Source: Prosopocoilus inquinatus (Eukaryota; Arthropoda; Insecta; Coleoptera; Lucanidae). Taken from it: a DNA stretch of 64,000 nt. This document shows positions 43,802 through 54,486 of this stretch, piece by piece. The stretch is from assembly GCA_036172665.1 (NCBI GenBank), contig CM069870.1:64666212-64730211 (forward strand), written 5' to 3'. The notes below the pieces were generated by a model. It worked only from the letters and a program-made list of their open reading frames with translations. It did no database searches and had not been told where the DNA came from. The stretch's first letter is position 1. Each line of letters opens with the position of its first letter. Position numbers and translations under genes: made by a program.

Positions 43802-44456
43802 CAGGGTGTCAACGAATATGATGGCATTAATTATATACCACGTATAGACGGCGTTAAAATACTACGATTTAACCTAATTTATCTATATACAAAATGTTTT
43901 CGTTTCTGTGATATAACCTATAAAAGCAACTTAAAAAGCATACCTTGAGAAAAAGAACTACGCAACAATCAAGTTCTGCACATTAACATGTCAAATACGC
44001 AGATAAAATTTCATCTAATGTTTTTAAGGTAAGTTAGAGCTTTTCGAAATTTCGAGTTTTTGCTGCAATAAAATCTTTAGACCTAATTATCTGGAAAACG
44101 GTTAATCTGACGAAGATGGAGCTTAGTTCATTTCTAGTACAATTTTATTAGTACTTTTCAATTTTTGTTTCAGTAGTCTTTAAAAAGTGACAATAAGTAA
44201 CTTATTTACTAAAATGATAACGTACTTCTTTAGTTCTACGCCGCTGGTGAAGAACGCTCAATTTTCTGTATGATATATCCGTCCCTGTATTTCACTTATA
44301 CTGCATGTCAAATTTCAACGATCCGAGAAACCTCTTTAGGAGGTTATACCTCAGGAACGAAAGAGTTTTGTACGTAGATAAATCAGGTTAAATTGTAATA
44401 TTTTAATGTGGTCTATACGTGGTATAATTATTGTCAATTATTGTGATAACATCCTG
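43802..44456. mobile_element. 655-bp non-autonomous element, CAGGGTGT ends
   Basis: Terminal inverted repeats of about 130 bp (ACCACGTATAGAC, ACAAAATGTTTTCGTTTC) and TA target duplications at 43800-43801 and 44457-44458. A related copy in opposite orientation begins at 40976. Non-coding. Confidence 0.75.
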
Positions 44457-44461
44457 TATAT

Positions 44462-45000
44462 CTATTTTTTTATTCGATTTTTATACTCTACTAAAAAGAC
44501 GTCCTACAAGGCCACAAGCAAGCTGTACCATGGAAATCTTTAGTTTTTTTTTGAGACCACATAATTAAAAAATATAAACCGCAGAGCCGATAAAATACGA
44601 AAGTGATTGATTGTGAGTGAGATTTATCGAATTTGTGATCTTCATCTTCTTTTTTCTCCCTCGTCCAAATGTTGCGTAACACTATTTCAAGTTTCCCATT
44701 TGAAATGGGAAACAAAAATTCTTCAATTTTTGTCCCCGAACACTCGAGGTATATCACATTTTGTCTAGCAACTGTTTCGAAACAATCGCGAAACAAGACT
44801 TTGAAACAAGTTGCGCGATTTTGTATCCAAGTGTGTACTAGGCTTCGAAATAAAAGTTTTGCGATTTTGTGCCGGAACACTTGAGATACACCACATTTTA
44901 TTTAGCAACTGTTTCGAAACAATCGCAAAACATGACTGAGAAACAAAGTTGCGAGACTTTGTATCCAAGTGTGTACTAGGCCTTAAGAGTTTGCTTATGT
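44462..45000 (-). repeat. Right half of 40-45 kb inverted mosaic
   Basis: Reverse-complement similarity to 40186-40970, including GTTTCCCATTT...AAATGGGAAAC pairs and two GCCTAGTACACACTTGGATA termini (near 44850 and 44985, minus sense). Confidence 0.65.
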
Positions 45001-45429
45001 ACAGGATGATTAAAATTTAATCTTGATAACTTCAGAACTTCTTAAAATAACAGAACTTTTATTAACAACAATTATATCCAAAAGACCTTTGTTTCTGAGA
45101 AAAATGACATCAAAATTTGTTTCTTAAGCATTTTTAAAGAATGACTCAAGTGTAATAGCCTTAATACTTGGCATGATTTTTCAGCTAACCTCACAGTATC
45201 TTTTATTTAGTGTTACTTACATACGGCACAACTAACATTAAACCCAATCGATTTTTTCATGTCATGCCTTTTGTTTTATTTAACCTGAAAAATTAAGTTA
45301 TCCTTCCTTTTACGTTTGATTTATTGAAAATTGTTTGTAATGTACGCAGTGTTTCAAATTAAGCTTTCTAAGTTATTAATTTATCCAGACTTTACAATTT
45401 TTAATTGCCTTTTTTTCTTCTTTTTTTAG
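45001..45429. other. AT-rich DNA before candidate exons
   Basis: No coding region; ends in the pyrimidine tract used as acceptor for 45430. Confidence 0.4.
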
Positions 45430-45597
45430 TGAGTGTTGTGGTCGCTGGTTGAGGCGGGTGTTCGGCACTAGAACCGCACGCTTCGTAAAACGGTAGGGTG
45501 AGTAAAACCACAGTTTTTCTTAATTTAATTTATTAAATTTGTTTTTGTGTTTCATTGTTACAGTTCCACGTCGATATGCAGTATGGGTAGCAGAGGG
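45430..45597 (+). CDS. Two candidate plus-strand exons, unknown gene
   Basis: Exon 1 (45430-45492) follows TTCTTTTTTTAG and can use the donor GTAGGG at 45493; a stronger GTGAGT lies 5 bp on. After a short intron ending GTTACAG, exon 2 (45564-45597) ends at GTGAGT. In the joined frame they read CCGRWLRRVFGTRTARF then KRSTSICSMGSRG: Cys- and Arg-rich, with no domain I recognise. Using the GTGAGT donor of exon 1 would include stop codons in all frames, so the coding model needs the upstream donor. GC content is above the surroundings. Confidence 0.38.
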
Positions 45598-45721
45598 GTG
45601 AGTAATTTTTTTTTTTTAGTGGGCCATTCAGGATTTGATGTTAATCTTTTGCATTTGAGAAATAACTAAATTACAATTAAAGCCGCATTAACATATTTTG
45701 ATGGAACTATTGCTTAATGTA

Positions 45722-46419
45722 CAGGGTGTAACAAAAATGCATTTATGAGATTATTTAAGGAGCTACTAAAAATTAATCTGCGGTATACGATTACCAGGCT
45801 AAAAGACAAAAATAGAAAATTATAAAAGAAATTGATTTAGGCGTCTTGTCGCTATTGAGCATAACTTCTTGACCACGCCGTACAACATATTAATACCTTA
45901 TATTTTTAAAAAGGGCAACTAATGTAGAATTCGACTCTGGTAAGATGTATACGGTATCCCATTAAAAAAAATTGAGTTTTCCAATCATTTGAGTTTTGAC
46001 TCGCTCTGTATAAACGGTGACAAATGAGCATCTTTGTACTGCCAGAAAATAAATTTGACATATCTTTAAATACACTCGCAAGCACAAAGTTTATTCGCAA
46101 GTAACTTTCAACGTTTAGAGATGACGTTAAATTTATGCTAATTTGTAGACAAAAGTGGTCATAACTTGTTAACTACTTGATATAAATTATTAAAACTTTA
46201 CATCTTTACAAACGGCATAATTAAGACACTTCAATAAGTCACATCATGTTCTATTTAAAAAAAAGTAACTTTGGTTCGCAGAAACTTTATGAAACACCCT
46301 GTATTATTAAAAATAATTTTAAACATTTACCCTGGTAATCATATGCCGCAGATTAATTTTTAGTAGCTACTTAAATAGTCTCATAAATGACCAAATTCAG
46401 AACTTTTCCGAAACCTGTG
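45722..46419. mobile_element. Non-autonomous element, CAGGGTGTAAC end
   Basis: TACAGGGTGTAAC with CATTTATGAGA and CTACTAAAAATTAATCTG at the left is mirrored by CAGATTAATTTTTAGTAG and TCTCATAAATG at the right. No open frame. Confidence 0.65.
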
Positions 46420-46429
46420 TAAACATACA

Positions 46430-49135
46430 GGGTCTTTCACATAAAATGCCTCCTTTATATCTCTCCAGTTATTCATTTGACAAAAAACTGTTTCAAATGA
46501 AAGTTATTTGGTATCATGTGGGCCTTATTTTAAAATTAGTTTTGTGTGACAGAGTCTTTCGTTTAGTCTGGGCGTTATGTCACTTAGTTACTTTAAATAG
46601 AACACCTTCTATGTTTTTGCATTTTCGAATTCCTGACTAGATTTTTATGTGTCTTTGTATCCCACACATACGGTCTAATCTAAACCTTTTTGGCGTTATT
46701 AAACTTTTTAAAGAAATTATCCCTGTTGCAGTACTTCAAACGAATGCAATTATCTTCCGAACAAATGACGTTAGAGATTCGTATCTTCTTGCAAAAGTTT
46801 CACCTTGAGATGCTTTATTAGATAAGCCCTCAAGAGAAATTCCAAGCAGTACAAGTTCTTACAAAAAAAATAATAAGCTTGAGAATATTCACACTACGAT
46901 AACTATTTTTTTTTTAATGGAATGTCATATATCTTTTACCATTAGCAGACGAGTTATTTAGTTCTCTTTCCAGTTACTTTCCAGTTATATGAGTTGTCGG
47001 TATTGTCGTTAACAGTTTTTTCAGTATTTAGATTTTTCTTTGCGATTTTTAAAAATACACGAAATATTGTGACATTTGCTAGTTGCCATGGTTACACAGC
47101 AAACTGTTTGTTTATCTTCACTCTAAGCTTATTAAGTATTATGTGACATTACATACCGATAACCCGAAATAATTGAAGAGATAATTAAACAGCGCATCTA
47201 CTAATGGTAAAAGAAACACGACATTCCGTTAAAAAAGTAGTTGTAGTTTTTAATATTCTGAAATTTCTTAATTTTTTTGTGAGAACTTATGTTACTTGGA
47301 ATTGTTCTTGACATTGTATAGGAAAAAGTGTTTCAAGGTGAGACCTTTGCAAAAAAGTCACGAGTCTCTAATGTCATTCATTCGGAAGATATTTGCATTT
47401 CTTTGAAGTATTGCAACTGCGATATTTTTTTTAAAAAGTTGAATAATGTATATATACAGGCTGTCCACCCAGTGCCGCGGTCTTTTCTACCGTCTAAAGT
47501 ATACAAGATAGAAAATAAATTCAAACGAGCTGAGATGTAACTCAGTCAGCTCTATTTTCTACAATTACTTTTGGGTATCTAGGGTGTCCAGTAAATGAGA
47601 GCCATACCAAAGTTATATTTTTTTAAAGCAATACAATATTGACGTGTTTTAGTCTTTTCGACCGGTCCTTCTGTTTCATTTTGTTGATAAATTAACAAAA
47701 ATTAGTTAATTTAATTAATAAATTAGAAAATAACAAAATAATGTACAAATTAAGAATAATAAGTATTATAGTATATATATAATAGTTATTTTCTAATTTA
47801 AAATAACAGAAAAGATGAATAAATTAAGAATGACAAGGAATGGATCTAGAAAATTTATATTAAATATTCAAATTGGTTTTCAGCTTCTTGTAAATACTTA
47901 CTTACTTCTTGTAATCTTGACGTCAAAAGACAGTTTTGTTGCTTTCTCCTATTAGGTGTGTCACGTCACATAAATTTTCATTATTAAAATCAATTTTCTT
48001 AACACCAAAAGAAGTACAAATTTGTAAAAGTAGTGTGTCACTAATCTAAACAATTGTTCTGTCAATTAAAAATTCATGGCAACTGTTTTCCTGTTTTCAA
48101 ACAAACGACAACGTAATTTTAATTTTTTTTAATTATTTTAATAGTTATTTAAATATTTTCAAAGTTAAGAAAAATAGGAATTAGTTTAATAGGAGCATAT
48201 TCAATTACTTTAAACACAAAGTAAAACTTATTCATTGATTTATCATCTAACCGAAACAGAAAAACCGGACGAAAAGGCTGAATAACGTGAATATTGAAAG
48301 AAAAAAGATTATTTCATTACTTTCTCGCGATTTCTTCAGTTTAGACAAAAACATTTAGCGCTTTATGAAAGCTAATTAAGGCAGTCATTCACAGGAGTTT
48401 AGACATACAGTTTGTGCCATTTGAAAATCTTGAGAAAAATTAATTTTTTCAAAACTCAACACCCTGTATACATAATAACAAACAAATAGAATCGGTTGTG
48501 AAATTTCTGTAGATGAGATATTGTATTGACTACCTACAAAAATTCGCGATGAAATGTAAATAAATAATGAAACTATAAGAGCTCAAAATAGAGCAATTTT
48601 TTACACGTAATCATTCATACCTTACAAACTCTTAAATAGAACTTCCGATATTTTTGATTATTTCCTACTCGTTATGCGTACTTTCAAAATATGTAAAAAT
48701 ATACTGGGTGTTCCATTTAAAAAAGTATAACTTTGGTATGGCTCTCAGTTACTTAACACCCTGTATAGCCAAAAATAATTTTAGAAAATAGAGCTGACTG
48801 AGTTACACCTCAGCTCGTTTGAATTTCTTTTCTATCTTGTATACTTTAGACGGTAGAGAAACCGCAACACTAGGTGGACACCCTGTATAAAGTTACATTA
48901 AAATTTAGTCCGGAATCCGAAAATGTAAAAACGTATGGGGTGTTCTATTTAAAATAACGAAGTGACATAACGCGCAGACCAAATGGACCGCTCTGTATAC
49001 ACCAAATTAATTTTGGAGTATGCTCCACATGATACCAAGCAACTTTTATTTGAAACATTTTTTTGTAAAATGAGTAACTGAAGAGATATGCAGGAAGTCG
49101 CTTTAAGTGAAACACCCTGTAGACAGTTACCACCA
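46430..49135. repeat. Third copy of the 31-38 kb repeat mosaic
   Basis: Blocks from the large inverted repeat recur in rearranged order. 47325-47640 resembles 36590-37080. 47645-48480 resembles 31863-32640 (CGACCGGTCCTTCT, AAACCGGACGAAAAGGCTG). 48480-48895 resembles the reverse complement of the right arm near 37000-37330. The outer parts 46430-46900 and 48900-49130 are inverted to each other (ACCCTGTA/TACAGGGT). No coding region. Confidence 0.65.
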
Positions 49136-49159
49136 AAAAATTCACACAATATGCAAAAA

Positions 49160-50580
49160 TTTTTGCTTAATTTTCACAATGATGCTATCGTGTTTTGTTT
49201 TTATTTTTCGTTAATTTGATTCGATTTTCAATTGTTATTTAAACAGTTGAATCATTCGTTTTAATTTTGCATCATTTTTTTTTCGATTTTGCATCCACGC
49301 TTTGGATTCGTTCATATTCAATCACTAAAAATCAAGACTATCATTTGTTTTTTTTTTCTACTTTTCGTTTTTTTTGCTTTTTTAATTTACAATTTTAGAA
49401 ATAGCTTCTCAGAAATACTTGAATCCCAAATTTTCGAATTTTTATTCATTGTCTTTTTTTCTTTTACTTGAACTGTTGGAGTTAATTTTTGCTTTGTTCT
49501 CATAATTTTGTTTTATTTTTATTTTTTGTTTTTTGTCTAATTTTGTCCGTGTTAAATTGTCTTTTGTCTGGAACCATCTGCATTATTTGTTTTAATTTTG
49601 AAGAAATACTTGCATCCCGAATTTTCGAGTTATTAATTTTTTTATTTACTTGTATGTTAACTGTTGGAGTTAATTTTTACTCTGTCCTCATAGTTTTGTT
49701 TTGTTTTTATTTCTTGTCTAATTTTATCGGTGCTCAATTGAAGAGTGGAAATCCTAAAGAATCTAAGTGCCATTTTTTTTACTTTTGCGTTTTTTCATTG
49801 ATGACTAATCTAAGTCCTAGCGTCAATGGTCTGCTAAGAAATTTATGTGCACCAATTGATTCTTGTAGGTGCTACAGTCACCGACAGAATGCGCTAGTCG
49901 TATGTTTCCTGAAAAAAATCATTTTTGTGACTTAGCACCTTAAGCAATTCTAGTCTTCAATTGTCTTTTGTTTACCTAAAATCATCTACTTTACTTGTTT
50001 TGATTTTTGTTCCATGTTTCCAATCGTGGAATTCGTTCATTCGGTTTTTCTTTTGTTTTAATTCTTTTAATTACTCTTGATCCGAATTCTCATGGCTTCA
50101 ATTGTGAGTCCTAATTATTATTAATTTTCACCTAAAAGCACGTGTGCATTATCTGTTTTAATTTTGTTTCGCCTTCCCAATTTTGGGATTTGTCCATTTG
50201 TTTTTTCTTTTTGCTTTTTTTATTCTTTAAATTGCGGATTTTTTTTTAATTTTTAAAAGATTTACTTCTATAAGCTTGTGAGGTTTTATTTTTGCAACGT
50301 TTGATTGTTTATATTTATTTTTCCAATTGCTTTTTAATTATTTTTTCTTGAATCAGCTTGATTTTTTATTGTAATTGCGTAATTTTATTTATGTTTTAAT
50401 TTTTTAATTTCTATAAATTGTCGTGTTGATTATTTTAATTTTAATTTCTTTTTAAGTTTTCACTTTTTGCTTTAGTTGGGTCGCGTTAGGTTTGGTTGGT
50501 CTTAATTCTGTTTGAGTTCAGTTTTTTTTCTTTTAAGTTTAGTTTTTTCCTGTTTTCATTAATAATGATTAACTCGACTA
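49160..50580 (+). repeat. T-rich degenerate tandem repeat
   Basis: Landmarks such as CTGTTGGAGTTAATTTTT recur at about 190-bp spacing (near 49462 and 49660), with TTTTCGAATT/TTTTCGAGTT before them. Long open frames in this stretch are poly-Phe/Leu products of T-rich DNA and not genes. Confidence 0.55.
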
Positions 50581-50688
50581 CTCATAGATAAATTATATAA
50601 AAACTAATAATAATATAAATTAAAACTCAAATAAAGTTAAATGTTTTTAGAAAAATTTTGTGCAAATCGTTTTTGATTGCAGTGAGAA

Positions 50689-50755
50689 CCTCGAGCAGCC
50701 TCTGGACAGCTGTTTCAGCCCTGCTTGGGGCTTCTTCAGCAGAAACGTAGCTCGA
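50689..50755 (-). ncRNA. Type I hammerhead ribozyme, copy F
   Basis: Minus strand, same structure as copy G: CTGAAGA, AGCCC/GGGCT, GAA, ACAGCTGT, C. Cleavage between 50704 and 50705. Confidence 0.8.
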
Positions 50756-50975
50756 CATTCCCACTGCAGACCAAAAACGACTTGCCCAATTTATTCGCAA
50801 TTGCGATGTAAGAATGATGAACATATAAAATAGCGACATCTTACTATCGCTTTTTGTCAAAAATCGCTTTTTGTCAAAAAGCGATAGTAAGATGTCGCTA
50901 TTTTATATGTTCATCATTCTTACATCGCAATTGCGAATAAATTGGGCAAGTCGTTTTTGGTCTGCAGTGGGAATG

Positions 50976-51042
50976 TCGAGCTACGTTTCTGCTGAAGAAG
51001 CCCCAAGCAGGGCTGAAACAGCTGTCCAGAGGCTGCTCGAGG
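50976..51042 (+). ncRNA. Type I hammerhead ribozyme, copy G (reference)
   Basis: Stem I distal TCGAGC/GCTCGA (6 bp), internal loop UAC opposite U, stem I proximal GTTTCTG/CAGAGGC (7 bp, two G-U). Core CTGAAGA 50992-50998. Stem II AGCCC (50999-51003) and GGGCT (51010-51014) with loop CAAGCA. GAA 51015-51017. Self-complementary stem III ACAGCTGT 51018-51025. Cleavage follows C51026. Every universally conserved hammerhead base is present. Very short palindromic stem III helices are known from Penelope-like and retrozyme hammerheads, which act well as dimers. Confidence 0.83.
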
Positions 51043-51234
51043 TTCTCACTGCAATCAAAAACGATTTGCACAAAATTTTTCTAAAATCTTTCATTATGCT
51101 TTGACAGCAAGCATGGCCGCCTTGCATGGGGGACTCATTAGGAGCAAATCCCGCTGCAATTTGTCTATCCTACTGCAATGTTAGGTCAAAAAGCGATAGT
51201 AAGATGTCGCTATTTTATATGTTTAAATGTTTTT

Positions 51235-51990
51235 GTTTTTAATTTATTGTTCGAGTTGATATAGAGTTTGAGTTGAGTTGGTCGGCCTTGAGATGAGATG
51301 GACTAAATTTTAATTACATTTCAATTTTTAAAAGATTTAATTTTTGGGTTTTTGATTTTGTCAATTTTTTGTTAAGGTTGATAGAGTTTGAGCTGGGTTG
51401 GGTTGACCTTGAGATGACTGGATTGAGTTTTCTTTGAGCTTAAAAGATTTTGACAGCTTTATTTCTACGACTCTTATTAAGTTTTTAGTTTTAATATTTT
51501 CAAATTTTTAATTTTTTGATTAGGTTAGCGTTGACATTTAGTTCGTTTGAATTTGATTAAATTTTAATTTTTAAAAGACTTAATATTTTGAGTTTCAACT
51601 GTGAAGTTTTATTTTTTCCAGTTTTAATTTATTTGGTTTTAATTCTTTTGAGTTGTTGAGTTGATTTTTTATTTAAATTTTTACAAATCTTATTTTTTGA
51701 ATCTCCACTTTTGCTTTAGTTGGGTCGATCTAGACTCAGTTTCTTAGACTGAACTTAGTTCTAATTGAGTTTAGTTTTTGTTTTGTGTTTAGTTTTTCAA
51801 TTTCTTGCTTCGCTTGGTTTTAGTTTGTTTCCAGTTTTAGGTTTTTAGTTCTTCTTTTTTTAATTTTTAATCCTTTTACATGGGTTGGCAGAGTTTACTT
51901 AAGTTGGATTGCGTCGACCTTACAATTGAGTTTTAACTTTGACAAGTTTTAATTTTCACTTTTTAAAATTCCTTCTTATTCTTTTCCTGT
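51235..51990 (+). repeat. T-rich degenerate tandem repeat, continued
   Basis: GAGTTGAGTTGG/GACCTTGAGATGA and TTTTAAAAGATTT landmarks repeat at irregular spacing; related to 61800-63400. No gene. Confidence 0.5.
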
Positions 51991-54261
51991 CATTCAATTT
52001 ACTAAATGAAGTGCCCAATTTAATTCTCCCGCCGCGCAACTATTCAGAATTAACGTTTCGAATGAGGACATTCTATGCTGACAATTGAAATTCAAGTTGT
52101 TGAAGTTACTTGCAATGCTGCACCAGCGGATCGTATTTCATGCAAGACAATTAACATGCTCGCTTATTAATTATGTTTCAACGAGACGCTGACAGTTTTG
52201 ATGCAACGACTTTTGAATTCGAACATCCTGAACGGATAGTTTAAAAAGAGATTTTTATAAATCAATGCATCCATTACAAGAGATTCATATTTAAGTCGTT
52301 ATTAGAGAGAGATTATTCATTATTCATTCGGAAGTTAGCCAATGGTTAGTAGAAATGATCGCAGTTAGTTAGTAAATTGTTCATTGTTGGCCACGGATGA
52401 AGAGCCAGAGAGTATTTATGGTAAAGTATATTTGGATTTATTTTATTTATATTTGGTTTCATTATTTTATGCCAAGTGTTTCCTACGATCTAATGTAAAA
52501 CCGACTGTCTTCTATAATTTAATACGTAATTAATTATGTTTCCGGACTTAACATGTTGAACTATTAATCTAATTTTACTTTAATTTTAATCTAATCGCTT
52601 GAAAGTAAATTAGTTTTTTTAATAGACCCGCGCAAACGAACGGAACGTTTTCTTCTTATCCGCGCTTAAAATTTTTATCCTCTTTTTACTTCGTGACATG
52701 GCATAGACTTTATAGCACCTATTTTTCTCGTTCGTGACGTTTCGTTGTAATGGAGACAGTTTTTAAGTGACAGAGCAAATGTTGATTTGATAAGATTGTC
52801 TAACTTTGTCTGTTTTGTTTGCTTAAGGACTGCTTTATGAAACTCATTTAGCTTTTGTAAAGTAACTCATTAAAGCATGGAGAATTTTATTTAATTTATG
52901 TTTCTATCAAGACCGAGAGAAAAATCTCGGATAACTTCATTATTGCCAAAACCAAGCAACTTTAAAATAAATTGTCAAGCGAATTTTCGTTTTAATTTGG
53001 TTTAATTGGCATCGTTTACTTTTCAAAATCCACTCGGCTAATATAATTTCCATGGACGTTTAGCACCGTCGCTTTTTTCCATTAAATTAAGTAGTTACCA
53101 CAGTGAACGATATATTAGGTAACGCTACAGGAGCACTCGGCTGTGCATGAAAGTGCGAGATCAATTGCGAAGGCGAAAGGGGGGGTTCAAATGTCAATGC
53201 GCTAGAGAGAACGGTGTTTAATCCTTCATCATGAGATAACATTAAAATATTTCTCGCAGTTGGGTGCACGTTCCTAATGCGCGCGCTACTACTTATTGAT
53301 TATTTACTGTGGTCTTTCTAGGTACTTTCTGTTGTTTTATCAACTCGTGCAGGTAAGTTTTGAGGCCTGCAACTTATGTAATTTAAATTATAAGGTAGCG
53401 CATTCTTTTCTTCTGTAATCTGATTTTGCGAAATTTGAAAAACACGTCAGTCACGGACTGAAATACGGTCAGGCCCAATTTTATCTGCAGCTCGCAACTG
53501 AAAAGAAAAGAGCCTTGTCAAGTCGATTTTTTTGAAGGGCGGGCGTGACTGATTCACTGCGACGCTTTTTTTCATTCACCCCAAAGTGTATCTAAATGCA
53601 ACCCCCCCGCCGGTTCCGGGCGAGCTCATTGTACACCCGCCATTATCGCGGACAAATTCCATCCCATTTATAATAAGTTATTCAAATACGAATTTAATCC
53701 GACGCTGCTTAAGTTAACGCCGTTTTACCTTTAAGCGCGCTTTTGTATTCGGAACAGAAGTTCGGCTGAATTTTTTTTTTTTTTTTTTGATGGGCGATCA
53801 ATCGCGGTTGTATATCTCGCGCGCGATTTCGGTATTTCGAAACGGCAGTATAAAAGTGCCTCCTTAATAACGGCCACCGAGAAAGAAGCTGACCACTATA
53901 AACATTTTATTGCGAATTTATCGGCGGAAATAAAAACTAATGGCAATAAAGACGTTGAATTTTGGCGGTGGAGTGCCCATTCGATAAAAAATAAATGTCG
54001 CGGGTACTTTATAAAAATATGGCGTGACTTGATTCAGAAAAGGCAACATTCTGTGACGTGAATACAATAAATGCTGTGAGATAACTTTTTTAACATGCCA
54101 CCGAATAATTTAGTTGCAGACTGCAGAGAATAGAGGATCGAATCGTAAGGGGTGACCCTAAAAACAACCTACCTGTGAGAGTCGACAATAAAGTGCAGCA
54201 GAAATAATCTCCTCTGCCGCAAGTTCAGTGAATATGAGGGCTGGATATATATATATTACAA
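51991..54261. other. Mostly unique non-coding DNA
   Basis: No recognised gene. A plus-strand ATG at 53277 opens a hydrophobic frame (MRALLLIDYLLWSF), stops at TAG, and continues VLSVVLSTRA to a GTAAGT donor after 53352, resembling a broken signal-peptide exon. CpG content rises from 53520 to 54000. Confidence 0.35.
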
Positions 54262-54486
54262 TGGCTAAAGACCACACTAATATTGACCTAAAATGTTTCT
54301 TGTTCTATCCGTAAGCCTTCGTTGAATAACTGTGGATAAGATTTTATAGGCAGTGCACAACAAGGTAATTCCTCTATAGTTTGCGCATTCTTGTTGATCC
54401 CCTTTCTTGTGTATTGTAACTATTTGCCCTGATTCCCATTCTGTAGGCATGAGCTCTTCTCTCCAAGTTTTAAGTATTAATTTATA

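Larger units (their letters stand above)
50649..51222. mobile_element. Hammerhead retroelement copies F/G, head-to-head
   Basis: Direct repeats TTAAATGTTTTT (50637-50648 and 51223-51234) flank it. The left 210 bp are in minus sense; the right 350 bp are in plus sense and slightly more than one 312-bp monomer long (GCGATAGTAAGATG at 50881 and 51193). The halves form a nearly perfect hairpin around GTCAAAAATCGCTTTTTGTC. Each half carries an intact ribozyme. Confidence 0.85.

Noticed and set aside
49289..49935. Long hydrophobic plus-strand open frames (148 and 60 residues)
   Set aside because: They come from T-rich tandem repeats (poly-Phe/Leu/Ser), have no initiation context or domain, and repeat with the array.
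50627..51104. Two identical 70-residue frames facing each other
   Set aside because: They are mirror translations of the hammerhead retroelement hairpin and cross the ribozyme core; not protein genes.
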